DNA of 38,413 bases, taken from assembly GCA_011525385.1 (NCBI GenBank), contig WTGF01000092.1:1-38413 (forward strand), read 5' to 3'. Under the pieces are notes generated by a model that did no database searches, was not told the DNA's origin, and saw nothing but the letters and a program-made list of their open reading frames with translations. The position numbers were made by a program, and so were the translations under genes. Every line of letters starts with the position of its first letter. Within the stretch, counting starts at the first letter, position 1. Shown one piece after another: positions 1 through 7,235 of this stretch. Source of the DNA: Chloroflexota bacterium (lineage in GTDB: Bacteria; Chloroflexota; Anaerolineae; Aggregatilineales; Phototrophicaceae).

Positions 1-558
1 TATTTTTTGCCGGTGGTGCTGGCGCCGGTCGCCGTCGGCATCATCTGGAAGTGGATGTACAATCCGCGCTTCGGTCCTATCAATGTGACGTTGAAGGCGC
101 TAGGCCTGGACTTCCTGGCGAAGGGCTGGATGGGCGATCCCACTGTGGCGCTGCCGGCTTTGATTTTCGCCGGGGTTTGGGGTTATTTCGGCTTCTGCTT
201 CGTCGTCATCATGGCCGGCTTGCAGAATATCGACATGGAGCAAATCGACGCCGCGCTGGTCGATGGCGCCAATGGTCCCCAGCGCCTGTGGTATATCATC
301 ATTCCCGGTTTGCGGCATGTGCTGACGATGATCACCGCTTTCACGCTCATCCTGGGCGTCAACGTCTTTGACATCGTCTGGATCACCACTCGCGGCGGAC
401 CGGCCCGGGCGACTCACGTCATCGCGACCTTCACCTATACCACCGCCTTCCGCGAAAGCTACGTCGGCTATGGCGCGGCGCTGGCGATCGTGATGGGGCT
501 GGTGTCGCTGGTCGTGTCGTTCATATTCATTTCTATTCGCGAGCGGGGAGGCGATTAG
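1..558 (+). CDS. ABC sugar transporter permease (MalF/UgpA type), 5' partial
   Basis: Inner-membrane permease of a carbohydrate ABC importer. The reading frame is open from the first base, so roughly the first 100 residues, including the first membrane spans, lie outside the window. The visible 185 residues hold several hydrophobic spans. They also hold the EAA cytoplasmic loop that docks the ATPase, with the usual pattern (EQIDAALVDGANGPQRLWYI, then IPGL). The start of the fragment (LAPVAVGIIWKWMYNPRFG) is typical of MalF/UgpA/LacF proteins. It ends 4 bases before the second permease, as expected for a heterodimeric permease operon. The substrate-binding protein is probably upstream, outside the window. 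Substrate cannot be read from the permease; the downstream genes suggest a sugar or polyol. Confidence 0.93.
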   Translation, partial: YFLPVVLAPVAVGIIWKWMYNPRFGPINVTLKALGLDFLAKGWMGDPTVALPALIFAGVWGYFGFCFVVIMAGLQNIDMEQIDAALVDGANGPQRLWYIIIPGLRHVLTMITAFTLILGVNVFDIVWITTRGGPARATHVIATFTYTTAFRESYVGYGAALAIVMGLVSLVVSFIFISIRERGGD

Positions 559-562
559 CGGT

Positions 563-1441
563 ATGGCGAGCGATGTAGGGGCGAGCTATCAGGTCGCCCG
601 CAGCCCGCGCAAGCCCTTGGGCTTAAGGATCGCCAGGGCCGCTCAATACGGCATTCTCATCCTCTTCGCCCTCTACGTGCTGGTGCCCTTCATGTTGGTG
701 GTCTTCACCGCGCTGAAGTCGAACTACGAAATCGCCCAAGACCCCTTGGGACTGCCGCCGAATTGGCGCTTTGAGAATATCGTAACCGCCTGGAACGTGG
801 GCAAGTTCGGCCGCTATTTCATCAACAGCGTCATCACGACCGTGCCGATTGTGATACTGGTTGTGAGCCTGTCCTGCTTGGCCGGTTACGGCCTGGCGCG
901 TCTTAAGATGCCGGGAAGGATGCTCATCTTCTATTTCTTTTTGGTCGGGCTGATGGTGCCCTTCACGGCGATCATGATCCCGCTCTTTTATATCTTGCGC
1001 GATATCGGCGTGCTGCGTACTTATTGGGCGATGATCCTGCCGCAGACGGCCATATCGCTGCCCTTCGGCATCTTCTTCATGCGCGCCTTTTTCTCGGGCC
1101 TGCCCTACGACTTGACCGACGCCGCCAAGATCGACGGCTGCAACGATTTCGGCGTTTTCCGCCGCGTGATGCTGCCGCTGGCCGGTCCGGCCGTGGCCGC
1201 CCTGGTCGTCTTCAACTTCATGGCCGCCTGGAACGCCTTCCTGCTGCCTCTGATTTATTTGCAGTCCGACAAGCTGCGGCCCGTCATGACCGGCATGATG
1301 TTCTTCACCACCCGCTGGGGCGTCGATTACAGCATGTCCATGGCTGGCACGCTCATCGTCATGGCGCCGATTATGGCGGTCTATCTGGTCTTCCAGCGCC
1401 AGTTCATCCAGGGTCTGACGGCCGGCGCGGTGCGGGGGTGA
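563..1441 (+). CDS. ABC sugar transporter permease (MalG/UgpE type)
   Basis: Second permease subunit of the same sugar importer, 292 residues, normal length for MalG-like proteins. Six likely membrane segments begin near residue 30. The EAA loop is clear (DLTDAAKIDGCNDFGVFRR, then VMLPLAGP). The ATG follows a GGGGAGG ribosome-binding site that overlaps the end of the first permease, so the two are probably translationally coupled. Oddity: codons 5-13 (bases 575-600) are a copy of the 26-base dispersed hairpin found in intergenic DNA elsewhere in this window. The N-terminal tail therefore appears to be encoded by a mobile or spreading repeat. Homologues normally have a short, variable cytoplasmic tail here, so the insertion could be tolerated. 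A start downstream of the repeat cannot be excluded, but no ATG lies before the first membrane segment. Confidence 0.93.
   Translation: MASDVGASYQVARSPRKPLGLRIARAAQYGILILFALYVLVPFMLVVFTALKSNYEIAQDPLGLPPNWRFENIVTAWNVGKFGRYFINSVITTVPIVILVVSLSCLAGYGLARLKMPGRMLIFYFFLVGLMVPFTAIMIPLFYILRDIGVLRTYWAMILPQTAISLPFGIFFMRAFFSGLPYDLTDAAKIDGCNDFGVFRRVMLPLAGPAVAALVVFNFMAAWNAFLLPLIYLQSDKLRPVMTGMMFFTTRWGVDYSMSMAGTLIVMAPIMAVYLVFQRQFIQGLTAGAVRG
575..600 (+). repeat. 26-base dispersed hairpin, copy 1 (inside a coding region)
   Basis: Starts GTAGGGG and ends CCCG. Two 9-base arms flank the 3-base loop ATC, with one mismatch near the loop (GGGCGAGCT against AGGTCGCCC). It differs by one base from the copy at 25308. 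It lies in frame within codons 5-13 of the second permease gene and contributes DVGASYQVA to the protein. Confidence 0.85.
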
Positions 1442-1460
1442 GAGTCTACCCCTCCCCCGG

Positions 1461-1486
1461 CCCCTCCCCGAAGCATCAGGGAGGGG
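1461..1486 (+). repeat. GC-rich hairpin between permease and epimerase genes
   Basis: CCCCTCCC (1461-1468) and GGGAGGGG (1479-1486) form a perfect 8-base stem around a 10-base loop, 20 bases after the permease stop. There is no T-run behind it, so it is a poor intrinsic terminator. The C-rich lead-in (CCCCTCCCCCGG) resembles a second dispersed repeat type, decayed copies of which occur near 25121-25173 and 38347. It may attenuate transcription or protect the transporter mRNA; that role is inference. Confidence 0.6.
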
Positions 1487-1561
1487 AGTATAAGTGCGAA
1501 TCAGTGAGTTTTGTCGGGGATTCAATATCCAAGTCTTGCGACGCTTGTTGGGGATAGAATC

Positions 1562-2395
1562 ATGAGACTTTCTGCTCACCAGAAATTGCTGCCGGGAGCG
1601 GATCTGTCCGAGCGTTTTCAGCGGGCGGCTGAGTGCGGCCTGGATGGCATTGAACTGGCTTTCGGGCGAACGGCGCGCGTATACGACCTGCACGCTGAAA
1701 TCGACCGAGCGATGGCGGCAAGCGGTTTGCCAGTCGGCAGCATCTGCGGTACCTACGAGGGACCGATCATCCATCCCGATCCGTCTGAGCGCGAAAGTCG
1801 GCTGGCGGACTTGATCCGCACGCTGGAGTTCGCCGACGCAATCGGCGCGCGCGGCGTCATTTTGGTGCCGCTCTTTTCGTCGCAGTACTGGCCCGAGATG
1901 TCGCCGCCCATGCCGGACATGTCGCCCTTCGCCGATGAAGATACGCTGACCACGAACCTGCTTCTGGCCATGCTCGGACAGGTTACGGAGCGCGCAGCGG
2001 GCAAGGCAGCAGTATACCTCGAGCCCTTGAATCGCTATGAAGCGACATATCTGAACACGGTGGGTAAAGCGGCTGACTTGTGTAGCGCTGCCGGCCATCC
2101 GCGCATTCAGTTGATGGCTGACCTGTTTCACATGAATATCGAAGAAGCCGATATCCCGGCGTCGCTGCGCGCGGTCGCGCCGCACCTGGGTCATGTGCAT
2201 CTGGCGGACAGTCAACGCTGGCTGCCGGGGCATGGGCATACGGATTTCGTGGGTGCCTTCCGCGCCTTGCGCGAGATTGAGTTCGACGGCTGGCTGGCGC
2301 TGGAATGCATGCCGACGCCGGGCGATCCGCTGGAGAATATGCGCGGCTGCGTCCAGTATCTGCGGGGCTGTTGGGAACGCGCGACGCCGGACTAA
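1562..2395 (+). CDS. Sugar (phosphate) isomerase/epimerase, D-tagatose 3-epimerase-like
   Basis: A 277-residue AP_endonuc_2 / xylose-isomerase-like TIM barrel. All four expected metal and catalytic ligands are visible: E154 (YLEPLNRYE), D187 (MADLFHMNIEE), H213 (HVHLADS) and E248 (WLALECM). From recalled family numbering, their spacing matches D-tagatose/D-psicose 3-epimerase (E152, D185, H211, E246), offset by two. It probably interconverts C3-epimeric ketoses or a related keto-sugar, in the cytoplasm. I chose the ATG behind GGGGATAG rather than an in-frame TTG 51 bases upstream. It sits after the sugar permeases and before the MDR/TIM/ThuA cassette, so it likely acts on the imported sugar. 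Unlike the three shorter TIM barrels downstream, its active site is intact. Exact substrate is unknown. Confidence 0.88.
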   Translation: MRLSAHQKLLPGADLSERFQRAAECGLDGIELAFGRTARVYDLHAEIDRAMAASGLPVGSICGTYEGPIIHPDPSERESRLADLIRTLEFADAIGARGVILVPLFSSQYWPEMSPPMPDMSPFADEDTLTTNLLLAMLGQVTERAAGKAAVYLEPLNRYEATYLNTVGKAADLCSAAGHPRIQLMADLFHMNIEEADIPASLRAVAPHLGHVHLADSQRWLPGHGHTDFVGAFRALREIEFDGWLALECMPTPGDPLENMRGCVQYLRGCWERATPD

Positions 2396-2404
2396 TTGAG
2401 ATTT

Positions 2405-2430
2405 GTAGGGGCGACCAATCTGGTCGCCCG
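2405..2430 (+). repeat. 26-base dispersed hairpin, copy 2
   Basis: GTAGGGG start, CCCG end, perfect 9-base arms (GGGCGACCA / TGGTCGCCC) around the loop ATC. Compared with the 25308 copy, the loop-closing pair is A-T instead of T-A, a compensatory change. It sits 10 bases after the epimerase stop and 24 bases before the MDR gene start. Confidence 0.9.
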
Positions 2431-2454
2431 TTCTCGACCAATTGAGGAATACAA

Positions 2455-3540
2455 ATGCCTATAAAAGCCGTTTTCAACGAAGAGCATGACGCGACGCTGG
2501 TGGAATACGACGAGCGCCCGCTGCTGCCCAAGGAAGTGCGCATTCAGACCGAATATGCCTCCGGCAAACATGGGACGACCATGCACATGATGGACGGCCG
2601 CAACCGACAGGGGCAGCGTTGGGATGAAGAGAATCGCCTTTATGTACCGAGTGACGAGTCGGATCCGGATCCTGTGCCCGATTCGAAGGTTGGCACCAGT
2701 GGCGTCGGCGTCATCAGCGAAGTGGGCGCGGATGTAGGCGAATGGCAGGTCGGCGATCGCGTCTTCGGCTTCATGGATGTCAGCGAGACAAACATCATCA
2801 CAGTCGATCGTCCGGCCGACTTCATTTGGCCGGGCTTTGCCGAACCGTCGCCTTGGTTGATCTGGGAAATGGGCGATCTCGATCCGCTTGACGCTTTGTG
2901 CTTCGAGCCGGCCTACGTGGCGGTCAATAGCGTGCGCGATTCGCAAGTGCGCTTTGGCGATGCGGTGGCTGTTGTCGGGCTGGGCGCCATCGGTCTGTTG
3001 ACGGTCAAGGTGGCCGCGCTGGCCGGGGCTGACATGCTATTCGCTGTCGATCCGCTGCCGAAACGCCGCAAGCTGGCGCAGGATTACGGCGCGCATCACG
3101 TCATCGATCCATTCGCGGTGGATGCCGCGCTGGAAATTAAAGAGCTGACCGGAGGCGGGGCTGATGTGGCGATTGAGATCAGCGGGCATTATGCCGCGCT
3201 GGACACGGCGATACGAGCGGCGCGTTTCGGCGGCACGGTTTGCCAGGCGGGCGCTATTGCAGGCAATGCGGCCGAGTTGTGGCTGGGCCGCGAATTTCTG
3301 TTGAACAGCCTCAGGATGATCGTCCCGCGCGGCAATGGCGCGATGGAATTCGCGCCGACCGATTATCCCTTGTGGGATCAATATCGAGTTTTCGACACCA
3401 TCGTCAGCATGATGAAGCAGGACAAATTGACCGCCCCCGGTTTAATCGACCCGCTCGTTTCGATCGAAGAATTCCCGGATGTTTTCGACCTGATCAAGCA
3501 CAATCCCAGCGAGGTCGTCAAATATGGCGTCCGCTTCTAA
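2455..3540 (+). CDS. Zinc-free MDR-family dehydrogenase, cassette copy 1
   Basis: A 361-residue medium-chain dehydrogenase/reductase. The Rossmann motif VGLGAIG lies at 174-180, with D199 (FAVDP) at the end of the second strand, which favours NAD. The N-terminal GroES-like domain is present. The catalytic zinc signature is missing: the usual GHExxG is GTSGVG (80-85), the usual GVCHSD region is ASGKHGT, and there is no structural-zinc cysteine cluster. It may therefore oxidise a polyol or cyclitol by a zinc-independent route, or be a dehydratase-like MDR. The ATG follows TGAGGAAT. It is closely related along its whole length to the protein at 5220-6302 (shared EYASGKHGT, FMDVSETN, AVDPLPKRR, YGAHH). 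It is followed by a TIM barrel and a ThuA gene, an order repeated downstream. Substrate unknown. Confidence 0.85.
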   Translation: MPIKAVFNEEHDATLVEYDERPLLPKEVRIQTEYASGKHGTTMHMMDGRNRQGQRWDEENRLYVPSDESDPDPVPDSKVGTSGVGVISEVGADVGEWQVGDRVFGFMDVSETNIITVDRPADFIWPGFAEPSPWLIWEMGDLDPLDALCFEPAYVAVNSVRDSQVRFGDAVAVVGLGAIGLLTVKVAALAGADMLFAVDPLPKRRKLAQDYGAHHVIDPFAVDAALEIKELTGGGADVAIEISGHYAALDTAIRAARFGGTVCQAGAIAGNAAELWLGREFLLNSLRMIVPRGNGAMEFAPTDYPLWDQYRVFDTIVSMMKQDKLTAPGLIDPLVSIEEFPDVFDLIKHNPSEVVKYGVRF

Positions 3541-3572
3541 ATGACACAGCTTATTGAAAAAGGAGAAATGTG

Positions 3573-4463
3573 ATGGTCGCGCGCGCAGCGGTATCCTCTG
3601 TGACGATTAATCGGCTATTGGGATTTGAGACCTATTTGCCAACTGCCGACAACTCAAATATGATAAAGGCGCCAGCCATAGATTCCACGCGGCCCGATGG
3701 CTGGGAAACACGAGCTCCCAGCCATACCCTGCTGGAGCTGCCAGCCGAGGTGGCCGCACAAGGTTACGACTGTTTCGACCTTTCCATGCTGCACTTCCCC
3801 AGCATGGAGCGCGCTTATCTCGCCGACCTGCGCGCCGCCTTTGAAGATGCGGGGGTGGAGATCTTCCAGCTGCTCATTGATACGGGCGAGATCGGCAGCC
3901 CAGACGCCCAAGAAAGCAGCGCCGGTATCGCCCACACCAAGTTCTGGATCGAGCGGGCGGCCGAAGTGGGCGCTAGTGGCGTGCGCTATGTGCCCGGCGA
4001 TAACGAACCGACGCCCGAAACTATGTGCGCGACAGCAGCCGCCTTCCGCGAACTCTTTGACTTCGCGGTCGAACATGGCTTGAAGCCGGCCACCGAGAAT
4101 TATCGAATCTTCACCAACAAAGCCCTGAACCTGCTGCAGCTTGTGGAGCTGTCAGAGCGCGATTACGGCTGGATCGCCGATTCTGGCAACCCTAGAGATT
4201 CGGGCGAGCAGGAAACTTTTGCCAAGCTGCTGCCGGGCGCGACCTCGATTCACGCCTGGGCGCCACCGACCGAAGACGGACGGGCGGACTTGGTGGCGTT
4301 TCGGCGTTATATGACCATGGCGCGCGCTGCCGGCTTTGACGGTCCCATCATGCTGCACGGCGCTTATCAAATGGACAACTTCGCTTGGGCGCCCGATCTC
4401 TGGAGCGGCGTCAACGAATTTCGGGCAGCAGTCCACGCGGTATTCGGTGAAGACAGCGCATGA
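3573..4463 (+). CDS. TIM-barrel isomerase/lyase-like protein, cassette copy 1
   Basis: A 296-residue AP_endonuc_2-type TIM barrel, paralogous to the proteins at 6335 and 7236. Conserved blocks include FQLLIDTGE, GVRYVPGD, PTPET and PATENY. Three metal ligands are recognisable: E175 (ATENY), D203 (IADSGN) and H227 (SIHAWA). The position of the fourth, normally Glu in epimerases (GPIxLE), is H262 (GPIMLHG). A simple epimerase mechanism is therefore doubtful; a lyase, hydrolase or other metal-dependent step on a keto-sugar is as likely. I took the ATG at 3573 behind AAAGGAG, because the paralogues also begin MV(A/S/R); a GTG lies one codon upstream. The stop overlaps the ThuA start in ATGA, so the two are translationally coupled. 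The D203 loop (SGNPRDS) departs from the DFGNA(K/R)GP of its paralogues. Confidence 0.82.
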   Translation: MVARAAVSSVTINRLLGFETYLPTADNSNMIKAPAIDSTRPDGWETRAPSHTLLELPAEVAAQGYDCFDLSMLHFPSMERAYLADLRAAFEDAGVEIFQLLIDTGEIGSPDAQESSAGIAHTKFWIERAAEVGASGVRYVPGDNEPTPETMCATAAAFRELFDFAVEHGLKPATENYRIFTNKALNLLQLVELSERDYGWIADSGNPRDSGEQETFAKLLPGATSIHAWAPPTEDGRADLVAFRRYMTMARAAGFDGPIMLHGAYQMDNFAWAPDLWSGVNEFRAAVHAVFGEDSA

Positions 4464-5209
4464 CAGCTCCCATCCGCGTGACAGTCTGGAACGAATTCTG
4501 GCACGAGAATCCCGTCCATTGGGACACCGTGCGGCGCTCCTGGATGAGCCACGGCTACAGCCAAGAAAGCGCGATTGAAGAAACCGAGGGCGTCCAAAAA
4601 ATCTACCCTGACGGCATCCACGCCGCTATCGCCGCTCCCTTAAAAGAACAGGGTTTTACTGTGCGAACCGCGACCCTCGATGAGCCAGAGCATGGACTGA
4701 ACGATAAGGTGCTGGAGCAGACGGATGTCTTGATCTGGTGGGGACACATGGTCCACGAGGTGGTCGCTGATGCGATTGCCGAGCGCGTCTACCGGCGTAT
4801 CATCGACGGCGGCATGGGTTTCATCGCGCTGCATTGGGGGGCCGGTTCCAAGGTCTTCCGCAAACTGATGGGCACATCTTGCACCGTGACGCCTCTGGTG
4901 GGTGGCACGCCGGAAAAGCTCTGGGTGATTGAGCCCGCGCATCCCATCGCCCGCGGTTTGGAGACGTCCTTCGTGGTCCCTCAAACGGAAATATACGGCG
5001 AGCCATTTGACATTCCCGCGCCGGATACCATTGTCTTCATCAGTTCCTGGCCCAGCGGCGAGGTCTGCCGCAGCGGCTGCTGCTTTCAGCGCGGGCGCGG
5101 AAGGGTCTTCTTCTTTCGGCCCGGGCATGAAACCTACCCCATCTATTATCAAAGTGAAGTGCAGCAGGTCATCGCCAATGCCGTCGAATGGGCGGCGCGA
5201 TCGAGCTAG
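4460..5209 (+). CDS. ThuA-domain protein, cassette copy 1
   Basis: A 249-residue ThuA-like protein with a class I glutamine amidotransferase-like fold. Family hallmarks: [11 protein letters not shown] (6-16), the YPDGIH block (49-54), DVLIWWGH (89-96), KLMGTSC (135-141), YGEPFDIP (179-186), RSGCC and FFRPGHET. ThuA was named for trehalose utilisation in rhizobia, where ThuA/ThuB handle disaccharides through 3-keto derivatives. That makes a role in keto-sugar catabolism plausible here. Its start overlaps the TIM-barrel stop by 4 bases. Oddity: in the block that reads HSAHYSK in the second copy (8103-8900), this protein has HWGAGSK, so His at position 128 is Ala. The two ThuA copies may therefore differ in activity. 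Ends 10 bases before the next MDR gene. Confidence 0.87.
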   Translation: MTAPIRVTVWNEFWHENPVHWDTVRRSWMSHGYSQESAIEETEGVQKIYPDGIHAAIAAPLKEQGFTVRTATLDEPEHGLNDKVLEQTDVLIWWGHMVHEVVADAIAERVYRRIIDGGMGFIALHWGAGSKVFRKLMGTSCTVTPLVGGTPEKLWVIEPAHPIARGLETSFVVPQTEIYGEPFDIPAPDTIVFISSWPSGEVCRSGCCFQRGRGRVFFFRPGHETYPIYYQSEVQQVIANAVEWAARSS

Positions 5210-5219
5210 AGGTCTGCTC

Positions 5220-6302
5220 ATGCCACGTAAGCTGGCTTTCACCGGCGGATACAAAGTTGGGCTGGTTGAATACGATGAGCGGCCGCTTGCGCCACATGAA
5301 GTGCGCGTCCAGACCGAATACGCCTCGGGCAAGCACGGCACGCCGCTGGCGATTATGGATGGCCGCAGCGAGCGCGGCCAGATATGGGATGATGAGATGC
5401 GCCTCTTCCTGCCTGAGGAAGGGGCAGACGGGCGCTATGACCTGAGCGGCGCGCCTGTCGGCACCAGCGGCGTCGGCACGATCATCGAGCTTGGCTCGGA
5501 AGTCTCCGATTGGAAGATGGGGGACCAAGTCATCAGTTTCATGGATGTCAGCGAGACCAACACCATCACAACGCGACGCAAGTTGCCCTGGGATGGACCG
5601 CCGCTCTGGCTGGATGGCTGCATTTGGCCTTTGGGTGGTATCGATCCGCTGGGCGCGCTTAGTTTCGAGCCGGCCTTTGTTTCCTTCCACTGCATCCGCG
5701 AATCGAACCTGCGCTTCGCCGACACGGTCGCCGTCGTCGGGCTGGGCGCGATTGGTTTGCTGACGGTGCGCATGGCGGCGCTCAGCGGCGCGGAACAGAT
5801 CTTCGCCGTTGATCCGCTGCCCAAGCGCCGCGCATTGGCGCTGGACTACGGCGCGCACCATGCCCTCGATCCCTTCGCTGTTGACGCCGCGCTGGAAATT
5901 CACAAGCTGACCGGCGGGCCCGGCGTCGATGTGGCGATTGAGCTGAGCGCTACGTATCAAGGCTTGCAAAGCGCGATTCGCGCGACCCGAATGGAAGGAA
6001 CGATCTGCGCCAGCGGCGTTTACCTGGGCGAGGGGCGCGACCTCTGGCTGGGACGCGAGTTCCACCGCAATCGCCAGACGATGATCGTGCCGCATGGCTG
6101 TTATGTGGGCCACAAGCCGCGCGACTACTCGCGCTGGGATGATTATCGCGCCTACGACGCCATCATCAGCATGATGCGCCAGGGTGCGCTGACCGCGCCC
6201 GGGTTGATCCAGCCCCTGGTTTCGCTGGACGAAGGTCCTGCCGTCTGGGATCTGGTTGTGAAGGAGCCTGGGGAAGTGGTAAAGTTTGGCATACGCTTTT
6301 GA
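5220..6302 (+). CDS. Zinc-free MDR-family dehydrogenase, cassette copy 2
   Basis: A 360-residue paralogue of the MDR protein at 2455, alike from end to end. It has the same GroES-like domain without the zinc-binding GHE (GTSGVG instead). It keeps the Rossmann GLGAIG motif and an acidic residue after strand two (FAVDPLPKRR), consistent with NAD use. Small differences are a Pro/Trp-rich insert (WDGPPLWLDGCIWPLGG) in place of the WPGFAEPSPWLIW region, and a longer substrate-side loop (PHGCYVGHKPRDYS). I chose the ATG at 5220 because it aligns with the start of copy 1 and has AGAGG upstream, overlapping the ThuA stop. It begins the second round of the MDR-TIM-ThuA order. Likely a cytoplasmic oxidoreductase for a sugar or cyclitol; substrate not deducible. 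Confidence 0.85.
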   Translation: MPRKLAFTGGYKVGLVEYDERPLAPHEVRVQTEYASGKHGTPLAIMDGRSERGQIWDDEMRLFLPEEGADGRYDLSGAPVGTSGVGTIIELGSEVSDWKMGDQVISFMDVSETNTITTRRKLPWDGPPLWLDGCIWPLGGIDPLGALSFEPAFVSFHCIRESNLRFADTVAVVGLGAIGLLTVRMAALSGAEQIFAVDPLPKRRALALDYGAHHALDPFAVDAALEIHKLTGGPGVDVAIELSATYQGLQSAIRATRMEGTICASGVYLGEGRDLWLGREFHRNRQTMIVPHGCYVGHKPRDYSRWDDYRAYDAIISMMRQGALTAPGLIQPLVSLDEGPAVWDLVVKEPGEVVKFGIRF

Positions 6303-6334
6303 GCGGGTGACTTAACGAAGGAGGGAGAAATCGA

Positions 6335-7198
6335 ATGGTACGAGCAGGATTATCCAGTTTTTCCTTGCATTTGCCGGATGCCTTGGGCGATCCATGGTTC
6401 GAATTGGACGCTGGCGGTAAAAGCGTTTCCGGGTCCTGGCGTGGGACGCCGACCCTTGATCTGCTGGCTTTCCCGGCCGAAGTTGCCGCACATGGGATCA
6501 ACTGCGTCGATCTCTGCATTCAACATATTCCCAATATCGCGCCCGGCTACCTGGCCGAACTGCGTTCCGCTTTCGAATCAGCCGCTGTGGAGCTGTATCA
6601 ACTGCTGATTGATTTGGGAGAGGTCGCCAGTTCCGATCCCGACGAACGAAGCGCTAGCATCGCGCTGACCAAGCGCTGGATGGAGATCGCCGCCGAGCTG
6701 GGATCGACCGGCGTCCGTTACGTTCCGGGCGACAGCAAACCCACGCCGGAAACGATTCGCAAGAGCGGCGAAGCCTTCCGCGAGTTGTACGATTACTGCC
6801 TCGAATGCGGGCTGGAGCCGGCCACCGAAAACTATAAGGTCTTTAACAATGAGGCGGACGATCTCTTACAGGTACTCGATATTGCCGAGCGCGACTATGG
6901 ACTGGTCGCCGATTTTGGCAACGCCAAGGGACCGGACAAATATGACAATCTGTCCAAATTGATGCCACGGGCCACCGCTATTCATCAATGGGTCGCGATT
7001 GGTGAGGATGGGGTCATCAACGACGAGGACTCCAAGCGCTGCCTGAATATGGCGCGCGACAGCGGTTTCGACGGCCCCATCATGCTCTTGGGCGGACACC
7101 CCTATCAGCTTTACCGCGATACGCGCGAGATGTGGGACGCCGTCGACGAACTACGCGGCGAAGTGAAGGCCGTATTCGGTGACGATTTCGCCGGCTGA
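6335..7198 (+). CDS. TIM-barrel isomerase/lyase-like protein, cassette copy 2a
   Basis: A 287-residue AP_endonuc_2-type TIM barrel following MDR copy 2, with a strong ribosome-binding site (AAGGAGGG). Conserved family blocks: YQLLIDLGE, GVRYVPGD, KPTPET, EPATENY, ERDYGLVADFGNAKGP. Metal ligands E165, D193 and H217 (AIHQW) are retained. The fourth position is L252 (GPIMLLGGH), so the usual catalytic Glu is missing, although a His follows three residues later. It is related to the proteins at 3573 and 7236 but is clearly a distinct branch. Two TIM barrels in a row here (6335 and 7236) suggest either two chemical steps or a two-subunit enzyme; heteromeric TIM-barrel partners are known among 3-keto-glycoside-cleaving enzymes. 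That link is inference. Confidence 0.82.
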   Translation: MVRAGLSSFSLHLPDALGDPWFELDAGGKSVSGSWRGTPTLDLLAFPAEVAAHGINCVDLCIQHIPNIAPGYLAELRSAFESAAVELYQLLIDLGEVASSDPDERSASIALTKRWMEIAAELGSTGVRYVPGDSKPTPETIRKSGEAFRELYDYCLECGLEPATENYKVFNNEADDLLQVLDIAERDYGLVADFGNAKGPDKYDNLSKLMPRATAIHQWVAIGEDGVINDEDSKRCLNMARDSGFDGPIMLLGGHPYQLYRDTREMWDAVDELRGEVKAVFGDDFAG

Positions 7199-7235
7199 GG
7201 CTCAGCCGCTGTGTCACCATGAAAGGGGAAATACA

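Noticed and set aside
623..2239. Long open frame of 538 codons on the minus strand opposite the second permease and the epimerase gene
   Set aside because: It is rich in Arg, His, Asp and Gln with no family character and lies opposite two clear genes; it is a by-product of their codon bias.
5169..6113. Open frame of 314 codons on the minus strand opposite MDR copy 2
   Set aside because: Antisense shadow of a well-supported gene; similar shadows occur opposite the paralogue at 2455.
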